Positions 36,541-46,509 are shown, counted from the first letter of the stretch. The stretch is 64,000 nucleotides of DNA from an uncultured Clostridia bacterium (GCA_947596085.1 CANQEW010000003.1:41474-105473); one strand, 5' to 3'. The notes: generated by a model from the sequence alone, not told the origin. Translations and numbers: made by a program.

Positions 36541-38007
36541 ATGCGCCGCAAACTGTCCGCGCTGATCTCGCTCGCGCTCATTTGGATGATCCTTGCCTGC
36601 GCGGGCGCGTCGGCGCTCACACCGGAGAATTACGATTCGCAGAATCCGCAGCAGCTCAGCCCGGATATGCTCTATTCCGAGGCCGCGATTCTCATGGACG
36701 CGAACTCCGGAGACGTGCTCTTCGGCAAGAACGAGTATACCCGCATGCATCCGGCCAGCACCACGAAGATCATGACGCTGCTGCTGGGCATTGAGAGCGG
36801 CTTCGACCTGAACGCCCAGATTTCCATTCCGCAGGCGGCGGCGGATATCGCCCGGGATTCCACGCTCGTGCCGGTGTTCCCCGGTGAGACGATGCGCTAC
36901 GGCGATCTGCTGATCGGCTTCTTTCTGAACTCCGGCAACGACGGCGCGAACGCCGTGGCGGTGCTGGTGGCCGGAAGCATCGAGAATTTCGTGGCAAAGA
37001 TGAACCAGCGCGCGGCCGAGATCGGCTGCCGGGACACCCACTTCGCCAACGCTCACGGCTACACCCAGGAGGATCACTACACCACCGCCTACGACATGGC
37101 CCTCATCACGCAGGAGGCCATGCGCAACGAGACCTTCCGCGCCATTGCCAGGCTGGGCAAGGCCACGATCCGGGTCAACGAGCGCGGGGACATCGCAGCC
37201 GGGGCGGGCCGGTCGCGCCTGATTTTGCAGGAAGGCTCGCCCTACTACTATGCGGGCGCCATCGGCGTCAAGAGCGGCACCACCAGCGCGGCGGGCAATT
37301 GCTTCGTGGGCGCCGCGGAGCGCGACGGCGCGGAGATCATCTCCGTCGCCTTCAAGGCTCCCCAGGACGACCAGCGGTGGATTGATACGCAGCGCCTCTT
37401 CGATTACGGCTGGACCTGTTACGATGCCTACACCCTCGACGAGATGTACGCGATCGCGGCGCCGCAGATCGTCAACATCGTGATCTCCAACGCCGCCTCG
37501 GACGATCCCAACGGCGGGCGGCTTCGCCTGGAGGTCGCGCAGATCAGCAATTCGGACTACCTGCGCATGGTGGAGCGGGGCAGCGAGCAGGCGATCAACG
37601 ATGCTGTGGCGGACTTCGTGTCGCGCACGCAGGTGCAGCTGCCGCACGATCTGACCGCGCCCATCTCGCAGGGCGAGATCATCGGCGATCTGAGCTATTA
37701 CGATCCCTCCACGGGGAGCACCGTCACCGCCAAACTGATCGCGGAGCGCGATGTAGCGGAGCGCACGGCGCTGATGCGGCTGACGGACTATCTGCCCTTC
37801 CTGCGCATCTTTGAGAATCCGCTGTTCCTGGTGCTGCTGGCCGTGCTGCTGGTGCTGGTATTGCTGATCGTGCTGCTGATCGCCAGCAAGCGCGCGGAGA
37901 AGCAGCGCAGGCGCAGGAAGATCTACGAGCGCAAGCGCGAGGAGTATCTGCGCCGCCAGGCGCAAGCGGCCCGCCGCGACGGCGGTTCGCGCCGTCCCCG
38001 GCAGTGA
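36541..38007 (+). CDS. dacF: D-alanyl-D-alanine carboxypeptidase (DacF-like)
   Basis: About 488 residues. The enzyme trims the terminal D-Ala from peptidoglycan stem peptides outside the membrane. All three penicillin-binding motifs are present: SxxK as S73-T-T-K76, SGN in LNSGNDGAN, and KSG in GVKSGTTSA. A signal peptide (ISLALIWMILACAGASA) starts the protein. A C-terminal membrane segment (LFLVLLAVLLVLVLLIVLLI) follows, with a basic cytoplasmic tail of about 35 residues. ATG 36541 is chosen because CGGAGG lies 10 nt upstream; the ATG at 36502 has no site. The promoter region is shared, in the divergent sense, with the two-component operon. Confidence 0.9.
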   Translation: MRRKLSALISLALIWMILACAGASALTPENYDSQNPQQLSPDMLYSEAAILMDANSGDVLFGKNEYTRMHPASTTKIMTLLLGIESGFDLNAQISIPQAAADIARDSTLVPVFPGETMRYGDLLIGFFLNSGNDGANAVAVLVAGSIENFVAKMNQRAAEIGCRDTHFANAHGYTQEDHYTTAYDMALITQEAMRNETFRAIARLGKATIRVNERGDIAAGAGRSRLILQEGSPYYYAGAIGVKSGTTSAAGNCFVGAAERDGAEIISVAFKAPQDDQRWIDTQRLFDYGWTCYDAYTLDEMYAIAAPQIVNIVISNAASDDPNGGRLRLEVAQISNSDYLRMVERGSEQAINDAVADFVSRTQVQLPHDLTAPISQGEIIGDLSYYDPSTGSTVTAKLIAERDVAERTALMRLTDYLPFLRIFENPLFLVLLAVLLVLVLLIVLLIASKRAEKQRRRRKIYERKREEYLRRQAQAARRDGGSRRPRQ

Positions 38008-38039
38008 TATTTCGCAATCCATTTTCGTAACTGCTGAAT

Positions 38040-38088
38040 AAATCCCTCCGTTTTTCCCGAAGCTGGAAAGAGAAACGGAGGGATTTTT
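38040..38088 (+). promoter_or_regulatory. Hairpin that overlaps the ribosome binding site of the M23 gene
   Basis: A 14-bp stem AAATCCCTCCGTTT/AAACGGAGGGATTT (38040-38053 and 38073-38086) is followed by T and then the start codon at 38089. The 3' arm carries the GGAGGG binding site. The same element can therefore end dacF transcripts and hide the binding site on read-through messages. Confidence 0.65.
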
Positions 38089-38700
38089 ATGACGGGAACA
38101 AACCTATCCGCAACAATTCATAAGCTCTGGGCGGCGCTTCGCGTTCGCGGCGGACAAATCGCTTACTGCGGCGGCGTGGCGCTCGCGCTGACCGCCATCG
38201 CGTTCGCGGCGGAGAGCTATCGCCGAGACCATGTTGTAACGCCGGAAGCGCCGGCGCTCCCGGCGCTGGATCTTTCCGCTCCGATGGAGACGGAGGCGCC
38301 GGGAGAACTTCGCGCGCCGGAGGGCGCCCTGCTGCGCGCCTATTCGGAGGCGCCGGTCTGGAACGCTTCGCTCGGACTTTGGGAGAGTCACGCTGCGGTG
38401 GACTACCGCATGGAGGATGGCGCGGTGAAAAGCTTGGGCGCGGGGGTCGTGCGCGCGGTGAGCGAGGGCGGCGCGTACGGCGGCTGCGTGGAGGTGGAGT
38501 GCGGGGAACTGCTGCTGCGCTATGCGTCCATCGAGCCGGATGCGAACCTGCGGCCCGGAGACGAGATCGAAGCCGGGGATCGCATCGGAGCGGTGGACGC
38601 GAGCATGCCGGGGGAGGCTGGCCTCGGACCGCATCTGCACCTGGAAGGGATTCGGGACGGAGCACCGGTGAACTGCGCAGCGCTGTTGGGCGGGGATTGA
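38089..38700 (+). CDS. M23 family (LytM) peptidase, SpoIIQ-like
   Basis: 203 residues: a short cytoplasmic part, one membrane segment (about 26-42) and an outside LytM domain. Metal residues are complete: H101 and D105 in SHAAVDY, H182 and H184 in PHLHLE. The stretch WNASLGLWESH recalls clostridial SpoIIQ, the forespore partner of the engulfment machinery. Size and topology also fit SpoIIQ, and spoIIP, spo0A and sigK are in this window. A general wall endopeptidase is the alternative. Its binding site lies inside a hairpin, so translation may depend on where the message starts. Confidence 0.75.
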   Translation: MTGTNLSATIHKLWAALRVRGGQIAYCGGVALALTAIAFAAESYRRDHVVTPEAPALPALDLSAPMETEAPGELRAPEGALLRAYSEAPVWNASLGLWESHAAVDYRMEDGAVKSLGAGVVRAVSEGGAYGGCVEVECGELLLRYASIEPDANLRPGDEIEAGDRIGAVDASMPGEAGLGPHLHLEGIRDGAPVNCAALLGGD

Positions 38701-38724
38701 CGAATTTGAAATTCATGATATAAT
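38697..38724 (+). promoter_or_regulatory. Promoter for the small conserved protein
   Basis: TTGACG (38697-38702) overlaps the stop codon of the M23 gene. A 16-nt spacer ending in TGA leads to TATAAT (38719-38724). Confidence 0.7.
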
Positions 38725-38769
38725 GATGCTGTTAATACTGTGAATTCATGGAAAGGTTGGAAGAGGGGA

Positions 38770-39069
38770 ATGGCGAGACTGTGGGTGCGGATCATCGCGC
38801 GGCATCGCATCGCGCGGCAGGCGACGGTCCCCTGCGCGCCGGACGGCGTGGACGAGGCGCTGACGGAGATCTGCAGGGAGTTTGACATCCCCTGCCCGCT
38901 GTGGCTGGATAAGCACGCGCACGAGTTCGAGGCCTTCCGTCACACGGCCTTTCTGCCCGAACACTTCATGGAGGAAGTGCCCTTTCAGCGGCTCGAAATC
39001 GAGTATTTGGACGACGAGAACCGCAAGCGCCGCAGCGCCGACCCGCGCAACCAATTCGACGGTTTTTAA
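38770..39069 (+). CDS. Small conserved Clostridia protein of unknown function
   Basis: About 99 residues, cytoplasmic, with no membrane segment. Recognisable features are a basic start (MARLWVRIIARHRIARQ), a VPC segment, FDIPCPLWLDKH and an acidic-basic end (EIEYLDDENRKRR). I believe similar small proteins are found in other Clostridia, but no function is known to me. The start is uncertain because the purine-rich sequence lies right up against ATG 38770; ATG 38749 and GTG 38740 are in frame. It has its own promoter. Confidence 0.6.
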   Translation: MARLWVRIIARHRIARQATVPCAPDGVDEALTEICREFDIPCPLWLDKHAHEFEAFRHTAFLPEHFMEEVPFQRLEIEYLDDENRKRRSADPRNQFDGF

Positions 39070-39193
39070 GAAAGTGACAGTGTCATTCGTAGTAAAGGAT
39101 TGAATCAACTCGTCGAACGCGCGCGGCAACTTTTTTAGACGCGGCACACTATGTGCTACACTCCGTTAAAACTTGGAGAGCGCGCGCCCCGCG

Positions 39194-39222
39194 TTGACGA
39201 AGGAGGAAAATTGTGCTATAAT
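39194..39222 (+). promoter_or_regulatory. Promoter of the T-box/valS transcript
   Basis: TTGACG (39194-39199), 17-nt spacer ending in TGC, TATAAT (39217-39222). Transcription should begin near 39229. Confidence 0.8.
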
Positions 39223-39228
39223 GCTTGC

Positions 39229-39459
39229 TGTCGATGACGAGGAGGAGTAGCGCTTGCGCGTCCCAAGAGAGAGCGGCTCGTGGCTGTGAGGCCGCTCGGA
39301 AGGGCGGAGCGCGAAGGTCGCTTCGGAGGCGGCGCGGTGAACGGAGTAGCCGCGCGGGGCGCGCCCCTTACAGCGCGCGAGAGGCTCGGGATGACCGGGC
39401 GAAGCAAGGTGGTACCGCGGAACAGACCCGCCCTTCGGGTTCTGTTCCGCTTTTGTTTT
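39229..39459 (+). promoter_or_regulatory. T-box riboswitch (valine) with terminator
   Basis: The T-box sequence AAGGTGGTACCGCGG (39406-39420) is exact. It is followed by the terminator stem GCGGAACAGACCCG with its partner at 39436-39450 (one bulged T) and a T-rich tail. Upstream are GACGAGGAGGAGTA, a tiny GCG-CTTG-CGC hairpin, then GTC and CCAAGAGAGAG. The AGTA side and the GTC opposite it form the specifier loop; GTC is a valine codon, in agreement with valS downstream. The usual distal part of stem I is absent. Uncharged valine tRNA should allow read-through. Confidence 0.9.
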
Positions 39460-39476
39460 GGGAGGTGATCGAGAGC

Positions 39477-39635
39477 ATGACGAGGGTCAATCCGTTCGGT
39501 ATCGCGCTGTTGGCGCTGGGCGTGCTCATCGTCGCGCTGGCCGGGAGGATTTCCCGCCAGGGCGCGCGAAATGTGTTCAAGCTGCTCGGGCTGTTCGCCG
39601 CCATGGGCGGCGCGCTGCTCGCGATTTGCGGATAA
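39477..39635 (+). CDS. 52-residue membrane protein under T-box control
   Basis: The gene starts at ATG 39477, with a near-perfect GGGAGGTGATC ribosome binding site 6-8 nt upstream. It lies between the T-box terminator and valS. The protein has two hydrophobic stretches (about residues 8-23 and 35-51) joined by a basic loop (GRISRQGARNVFK), so it is probably a two-helix membrane hairpin. No family is recognised. The strong binding site and position argue that it is real and is made when valine tRNA is uncharged. Confidence 0.7.
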   Translation: MTRVNPFGIALLALGVLIVALAGRISRQGARNVFKLLGLFAAMGGALLAICG

Positions 39636-39652
39636 AGATTTGGGAGGAAGTT

Positions 39653-42307
39653 ATGGAGAACAGGGAATTCAATATGGAGAAGGTCTACCAGCCCCAGCAG
39701 ATCGAGGCCCGCATCTATGACGCGTGGGAGAAGTCCGGCGCGTTCAAGCCGGTGATGAAGCCCGGCCGGAAGTCGTTCACCATCGTCATGCCGCCGCCAA
39801 ACATCACGGGCCAGCTCCACGTGGGGCACGCGCTGGACGAGATGCCCCAGGACGTGCTGATCCGCTATCACCGCATGAAGGGCGACCCGACGCTGTGGGT
39901 GCCCGGCACCGACCACGCCGCCATCGCCACCGAGGTGAAGGTGGTGGAGGCATTGCGGGCGGAGGGTCTCACCAAGCAGGACCTCGGCCGCGAGAAGTTC
40001 CTGGAGCGCACCTGGGAGTGGAAGAAGGAGTATGGCGGGCGGATCGTCCGGCAGCTTCGCAAGCTGGGCGTGTCCTGCGACTGGTCGCGCGAGCGCTTCA
40101 CGATGGACGAGGGCCTTAGCAAGGCTGTGCGCGAGACCTTCGTGCGCCTCTACGAGAAGGGCCTGATCTACCGCGGCAAGCGCATGATCAACTGGTGCCC
40201 GGCCTGCCAGAGCGCGCTCTCCGACGCCGAGGTCGAGTACGTGGAGCAGAAGTCCCACCTGTGGCACATCCGCTATCCCGGGCCGGACGGGCACGACGTG
40301 GTCGTCGCGACCAGCCGCCCGGAGACGATGCTGGGCGACACCGGCGTGTGCGTCAACCCCAACGACGAGCGCTACAGGGATCTCGTGGGCAAGACCGTGC
40401 TGCTGCCCATCGTCAACAAGCGGATTCCCGTGGTGGCCGACGACTACGCCGAGATGGAGTTCGGCACCGGCGCGGTGAAGATGACTCCCGCACACGATCC
40501 CAACGACTACGAGGTGGCCCAGCGCCACAATCTTGAAATCGTCTGCGTGATTGCCGAGGACGGCCGCATGAACGAGAACGCGGGCAAGTACGCGGGCATG
40601 ACCACGATGGAGTGCCGCAAGGCCATCGTCGAGCAGCTCAAAGAGGAAGGCTACCTCGTGCGCATCGAGGACTACACCCACAATGTGGGCACCTGCTACC
40701 GCCACCACGACACCGTGGTGGAGCCGTACCTCTCCGACCAGTGGTTCGTGACGATGAAGCCGCTGGCAGCGCCGGCCATCGAGGTGGCGAAGAACAAGGA
40801 GCTCGTGTTCGTGCCCGAGCGCTTCGAAAAGACGTATCTGCAGTGGATGGAGAACATCCGCGACTGGTGCATCTCCCGCCAGCTCTGGTGGGGACACCGC
40901 ATTCCGGCCTTCTACTGCGAGGAGTGCGGCGAGCTGACCGTCTCCCGCGAGGACATCACCGTCTGCCCAAAGTGCGGTGGCAAGGTTGATCAGGAGGAGG
41001 ACGTGCTCGACACCTGGTTCTCCTCGGCGCTGTGGCCCTTCTCCACGCTGGGCTGGCCGGAGGAGACGGAGGATATGAAGAACTTCTATCCGAACTCCGT
41101 GCTCTCCTGCGGCTACGACATCATCTTCTTCTGGCTGGCGCGCATGGTGTTCTCCGGGCTCGAGCAGACGGGCAAGTGCCCATTCCACGTGGCACTGATG
41201 CACGGCCTGGTGCGCGACGCGCAGGGCCGCAAGATGAGCAAATCGCTGGGCAATGGCATCGATCCCATCGAGGTGATCGATCAGTACGGCGCGGACGCGC
41301 TGCGCTTCTCGCTGGTGATGGGCGTCGCGCCCGGCGCGGACGTGCGCCTGTCCAACGAGAAGATCGAGACCTACCGCAACTTCTGCAACAAGATCTGGAA
41401 CGCCAGCCGCTTCGTGCTGATGAACCTGCAGGGTTTCGAGCCGAAGGGCCTGCCCGCGCCGGAGGAGCTGTCCATCGCGGACAAGTGGATCCTCTCCGTC
41501 TATCAGGACACCGTGCGCGAGGTCACGGACAAGCTGGAGAACTTCGATCTGGGCATGGCGGCGACCAAGCTCTACGACTTCGTGTGGTCGGACTTCTGCG
41601 ACTGGTACATCGAGATCGCCAAGCAGGGGCTCTATGCCGAGGACGGCGGCGTCAAGCGCGTGACGCAGGAGGTGCTGCTGCACGTGCTCACCGGCATACT
41701 GAAGCTCCTGCATCCCTACATTCCGTTCATCACCGAGGAGCTCTACGGCTATCTGCCCAACGCCGGCGGCATGCTGATTTCCGCGAGCTGGCCCGAGTGC
41801 GATCCCGCGTATGACTTCGCCGACGTGGCCGCGCGCTTTGAGGGCGTGATGGACGCCATCCGCGCCATCCGCAACCTGCGCGCCGAGATGAACGTGCCCA
41901 TGTCCAAGCGCGCCACGCTGATTCTCAAGCCCCACGAGGGCTGGTATGACCCGCTGGCCGCGGCCGAGGGTTACTTCAAGCGCCTGGCGGGCGCGAGCGC
42001 GGTGGAGTTCATCGATTCCGCCGCGCCCAACCCCGACAAGAGCGCGAGCGCCGTGGTGGAGGCCTGCGAGTTGTTCATACCGCTGGGCGAGCTGGTGGAC
42101 GTGGACAAGGAGATCGTGCGCCTGACGAAGGATCTCAAGAATCTCGAGGGCGAAATCGCCCGGGCGAATGGGAAGCTGAACAACGCGGGCTTCGTGTCAA
42201 AGGCCCCAGCGGAACTGGTCGAGCGCGAGCGCGAGAAGCTCGCCACCAACGAGGGCCTGCTGGAGAAGCTGAAGGCCCGCATCGCCGAGATGGAGGCGCT
42301 GCGCTGA
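39653..42307 (+). CDS. valS: Valyl-tRNA synthetase
   Basis: 884 residues. The class I signatures are PPPNITGQLHVGHAL (HIGH region, near residue 45) and KMSKSLGNG (KMSKS). An editing domain lies between them and the C-terminal coiled-coil arm that grips the tRNA is present. ATG 39653 has GGGAGG 8 nt upstream. It is regulated by the T-box, and a strong terminator follows. Confidence 0.97.
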   Translation: MENREFNMEKVYQPQQIEARIYDAWEKSGAFKPVMKPGRKSFTIVMPPPNITGQLHVGHALDEMPQDVLIRYHRMKGDPTLWVPGTDHAAIATEVKVVEALRAEGLTKQDLGREKFLERTWEWKKEYGGRIVRQLRKLGVSCDWSRERFTMDEGLSKAVRETFVRLYEKGLIYRGKRMINWCPACQSALSDAEVEYVEQKSHLWHIRYPGPDGHDVVVATSRPETMLGDTGVCVNPNDERYRDLVGKTVLLPIVNKRIPVVADDYAEMEFGTGAVKMTPAHDPNDYEVAQRHNLEIVCVIAEDGRMNENAGKYAGMTTMECRKAIVEQLKEEGYLVRIEDYTHNVGTCYRHHDTVVEPYLSDQWFVTMKPLAAPAIEVAKNKELVFVPERFEKTYLQWMENIRDWCISRQLWWGHRIPAFYCEECGELTVSREDITVCPKCGGKVDQEEDVLDTWFSSALWPFSTLGWPEETEDMKNFYPNSVLSCGYDIIFFWLARMVFSGLEQTGKCPFHVALMHGLVRDAQGRKMSKSLGNGIDPIEVIDQYGADALRFSLVMGVAPGADVRLSNEKIETYRNFCNKIWNASRFVLMNLQGFEPKGLPAPEELSIADKWILSVYQDTVREVTDKLENFDLGMAATKLYDFVWSDFCDWYIEIAKQGLYAEDGGVKRVTQEVLLHVLTGILKLLHPYIPFITEELYGYLPNAGGMLISASWPECDPAYDFADVAARFEGVMDAIRAIRNLRAEMNVPMSKRATLILKPHEGWYDPLAAAEGYFKRLAGASAVEFIDSAAPNPDKSASAVVEACELFIPLGELVDVDKEIVRLTKDLKNLEGEIARANGKLNNAGFVSKAPAELVEREREKLATNEGLLEKLKARIAEMEALR

Positions 42308-42321
42308 GCCGCGCACGCACC

Positions 42322-42360
42322 GCGCCCCGGTTCCGTTTCGGAGCCGGGGCGCTATTTTAT
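42322..42360. terminator. Bidirectional terminator after valS
   Basis: A 9-bp GCGCCCCGG/CCGGGGCGC stem is extended by a T-G pair and TCCG/CGGA around a TTT loop (42322-42352). TATTTTAT follows on the plus strand. It also lies just beyond the end of the convergent kinase gene. Confidence 0.8.
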
Positions 42361-42362
42361 CC

Positions 42363-43472
42363 TCACGCTTCCTCCATTAAGATTGCGTGCACCGCACGAA
42401 TTGTATTCGCATATTCCTTCGCAGGTAGGATAATTTGTATGTGATCCCGCATATGAATGATATGAATTGGCTTGATTTCGCGCACGACGCGACGAATCTT
42501 CGCGCTGCTCATGCCGAAGACGTTGATCGCCGCTACGCGGATCGATCCCGCCAGCGGCAGATCGCAAACGTGTACGCTCCCGGAATTCCCTGGATCGCCG
42601 CGCATGTAGAGCGCGGGCTGGCCCGTCACGCAGCGAACCGGGGCGACGGGCCGCTCGGTGATGCGCGTGCCCGGCGCGCCCGGAGCGAAGGTGTTTTTCA
42701 GGAGCGTGTCGATGCCCGTGCCGCGCAGGGGCCGGAGCGCGTCCGGATGCAGAAGCTTCGCGCCCGCCTCGGCGATGCGCTCCATTTGGTCCATGCTCAC
42801 CTCGAGACTGCGTTTGGGATTCGGCACCAGCGCGGGATCGGCGGAGAAGAGGCCGTCCACGTCCGTCCAGTTCTCGTATAGATCCGCCCCCAGCGCCGCG
42901 GCCAGCAGCGCGCCGCTCACGTCCGAGCCGCCGCGGGTGAAGGTGCGCACGCCGCCCCGGGGTGAGACGCCGTAGAATCCCGGGATCACCGCGCGCTCCA
43001 GCGGCAGCAGCCTCCGCCGGACCGCGCGGTTCGTGGCGGCGGCGTCCACCGCGCCGTCCGCGCCGAAGAACAGAAGCTCCGCCGCGTCCACAAAGTCCAG
43101 GTGGGCGTACGCGGCAAAGAGCTTCGCGCAGAGATATTCGCCTCGGCTGGCCGCATAGTCCAGAGAGAGATCCCGCTCGCGCTCCAGGCGGTCGAATTCG
43201 CCCTCCAGATCGAAGTCTGGCGCGAGCGCGTCGCGAATCGCCGCATAGCGTTCGAAGATTCGGGCCAAAATGGAATGATCCATGGAGCAGTCGTCGCCGT
43301 GGGCGCGGTAGAACAAATCAGTAATCTTTTCGTCTCCGGCGAAGCGCACGCCGGGAGCGGATACGACGATATATCTTCTGGCGGGATCGCTGCGGAGAAT
43401 GCGGTTCACGCGCACGAACATGCCCGCGTCCGCCAGGGAGCTGCCGCCGAATTTGCACACTGTTAAGGACAT
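42363..43472 (-). CDS. Aspartate kinase, short form
   Basis: 369 residues; it phosphorylates aspartate at the entry to the Lys/Thr/Met/DAP pathway. The kinase signature VCKFGGSSLA opens the protein, and the substrate region FTRGGSDVSGALLAAALGADLYENWTDVDG is split here only by normal spacing. After the kinase domain there are only about 95 residues, room for one ACT domain and a remnant rather than the usual two. ATG 43472 is chosen because GGAGGG lies 9 nt upstream; the longer open frame upstream is non-coding. Feedback control is therefore likely to differ from classical LysC. It stands alone, convergent with valS. Confidence 0.88.
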   Translation of the reverse strand: MSLTVCKFGGSSLADAGMFVRVNRILRSDPARRYIVVSAPGVRFAGDEKITDLFYRAHGDDCSMDHSILARIFERYAAIRDALAPDFDLEGEFDRLERERDLSLDYAASRGEYLCAKLFAAYAHLDFVDAAELLFFGADGAVDAAATNRAVRRRLLPLERAVIPGFYGVSPRGGVRTFTRGGSDVSGALLAAALGADLYENWTDVDGLFSADPALVPNPKRSLEVSMDQMERIAEAGAKLLHPDALRPLRGTGIDTLLKNTFAPGAPGTRITERPVAPVRCVTGQPALYMRGDPGNSGSVHVCDLPLAGSIRVAAINVFGMSSAKIRRVVREIKPIHIIHMRDHIQIILPAKEYANTIRAVHAILMEEA

Positions 43473-43650
43473 GATGATCCCTCCGTATTCCGAGCAAAGG
43501 AGTTTTCGCTGTATCCTATGCCCGCGGGGAAAATGTGTGCCGAACCGAGCGCCTCGCCGAAATTTGATGTAAATTGTCGACATGCAGGCAGGAAAAGGCG
43601 GGCAGTTGGCGAAATAATATGTAACCGACGGTAAGACGGGGGGAGGAGCA

Positions 43651-45387
43651 GTGGCGTGGATTCCGGATGCGTTTATCGACGAACTGCTCTCGCGTACCAG
43701 TCTGGAGGAGGTCGTAGCCGAGTACGTTCCCCTGCAGCGCAAGGGGAAGCGCTATTGGGGTTGCTGCCCCTTCCATAATGAAAAGACGGCCTCCTTCTCC
43801 GTCAACGTGGAGGAGCAGTTCTACTACTGCTTCGGTTGTCATGCCAGCGGCAGCGTGTTCCGCTTCGTGCAGGAGATGGAGCACGTCGAGTTTCCGGAAG
43901 CCGTGCGCCTGCTCGCGGAGCGCGCGCACATGTCCGTGCCGGAGAGCGCCGACAGGCAGGAGGAAGCGCCGTCTACCTCCGCTCAGGAGCGCGAGCGCAT
44001 CCTCGAGGCGAACGTGACTGCCGCCCGCTACTACCACTCCGTGCTGTGGACGGGGGAGGGCGCGGAGGCGCTCAACTACCTCTACGGCCGCGGACTGAAC
44101 GATTCGGACATTCGCCGCTTCGGCCTAGGCGCCGCGCCGCGCGGCGGGGACGCGTTGATCCGCCTGCTGCGGGAGAAGGGATTCGAGGACGCGCTGCTGC
44201 GCAGGGCGGGCCTCGCGGTCGAGCGAGACGGCAAGCTCCTGGACATGTTTCGCAACCGCGTGCTCTTTCCGATCATCAATCCTCAGGGGAAGGTGATCGG
44301 CTTCGGGGGGCGCGCCATGAGCGACGTCAAGCCGAAGTACCTCAACACGCCGGATACGCCCGTGTTCAACAAGCGCAAGGGTCTCTACGCGCTGAACTTT
44401 GCGCGCAAGGAGCGCGACGCGGGCCGGCTCGTGCTGGTAGAGGGCTATATGGACACGGTGTCGCTGCGCAAGCACGGCGTGCGCGGCGTGGTGGCCACGC
44501 TGGGTACGGCGCTGACCCAGGAGCAGGCGATGCTCATCAAGCGCCAGGCGCCGGAGGTGTGGATCAGCTACGACGGCGACGCCGCCGGGCAGAAGGCCGC
44601 GCTGCGGGCGCTGGACATCTTTGAGGAGATCGACGGTCTGACGACCCGGGTGATCGACTACCCCGCCGGGCAGGACCCGGACGATTTCATACGCGCGAAC
44701 GGACTGGAAGGCTTCGAGAGGCTCCCGCGCTACGATGCGGCGGAATACCGCATGCTGCGTGCCCGGGACGATCTTGATCTGAATACGCAGGACGGCATGA
44801 CGCAGTACGCGATGCGCTGCTGCGAGATACTGCGCCGGGTGAAGAACCCGATCCTGCGGGAGAACTATCTGCGAACGCTCTCGCAGCAGACGGGCTACGA
44901 CCGGGAGATCCTGCTCCGCCAGATCGGCGCCCCCGCCCCGGAGCGGGAGAGAAGGGAACTCCGACCGCGCGCGGCGCGGCGGGAGGAGGCTGGCGGCGCG
45001 CCGCCCGAGGAGCGGGCGCTGCTGACGCTGCTCGCCCAGGGGGCGCTCCCGGAAGGGATGGTCGTCGCCGAGGATTTTTCCCGGGAGGTCAGCCGCAGGG
45101 TTGCGAAGTGGCTGCTGGAGGGCCGCCCCGCCGCGGCGCTGCTGGAGCGCATCGAGGACGACGCGGAGCGCGCGGAGGCAGCGCAGGACGTCAACTATTC
45201 ACCCCTTCCCGAGGGTCGCGAGGAGCGCCTGATGCTCGCGCAGACGAGCCTGACGGCACTGCGCAAGGCGCGGCTGCGCGCACGCATGAAGGAAATTGAA
45301 GACGAAATTCGAACCGCGGACTCCGTCCGCAAGGCCGAGCTGTACCGACAGATGGAGCTCATCGAGCAGAGATTGGAAGAGGACTGA
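43651..45387 (+). CDS. dnaG: DNA primase
   Basis: 578 residues; it makes RNA primers at the replication fork. The N-terminal CHC2 zinc domain has CCPFHNEKTASF and FYYCFGCHASG. The TOPRIM core has LVEGYMDTV and YDGDAAGQKA, and the helicase-binding region is at the C-terminus. The start is GTG 43651, 4 nt after GGGGAGGAG. rpoD follows after 24 nt, the conserved dnaG-rpoD order; rpsU is not adjacent. Confidence 0.96.
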   Translation: MAWIPDAFIDELLSRTSLEEVVAEYVPLQRKGKRYWGCCPFHNEKTASFSVNVEEQFYYCFGCHASGSVFRFVQEMEHVEFPEAVRLLAERAHMSVPESADRQEEAPSTSAQERERILEANVTAARYYHSVLWTGEGAEALNYLYGRGLNDSDIRRFGLGAAPRGGDALIRLLREKGFEDALLRRAGLAVERDGKLLDMFRNRVLFPIINPQGKVIGFGGRAMSDVKPKYLNTPDTPVFNKRKGLYALNFARKERDAGRLVLVEGYMDTVSLRKHGVRGVVATLGTALTQEQAMLIKRQAPEVWISYDGDAAGQKAALRALDIFEEIDGLTTRVIDYPAGQDPDDFIRANGLEGFERLPRYDAAEYRMLRARDDLDLNTQDGMTQYAMRCCEILRRVKNPILRENYLRTLSQQTGYDREILLRQIGAPAPERERRELRPRAARREEAGGAPPEERALLTLLAQGALPEGMVVAEDFSREVSRRVAKWLLEGRPAAALLERIEDDAERAEAAQDVNYSPLPEGREERLMLAQTSLTALRKARLRARMKEIEDEIRTADSVRKAELYRQMELIEQRLEED

Positions 45388-45411
45388 CCGGTCGAAAGGA
45401 GTGTCCCATTT

Positions 45412-46508
<1,097 letters not shown>

Positions 46509-46509
<1 letters not shown>

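Noticed and set aside
39075..39085. Perfect small palindrome TGACAGTGTCA before the T-box promoter
   Set aside because: It is single, short and about 110 nt from the promoter; no second copy or known regulator fits.
43473..43742. N-terminal extension of the aspartate kinase frame by 90 codons
   Set aside because: The conserved kinase start (MSLTVCKFGG) has its own GGAGGG; the extension runs into the dnaG 5' region and has no family similarity.
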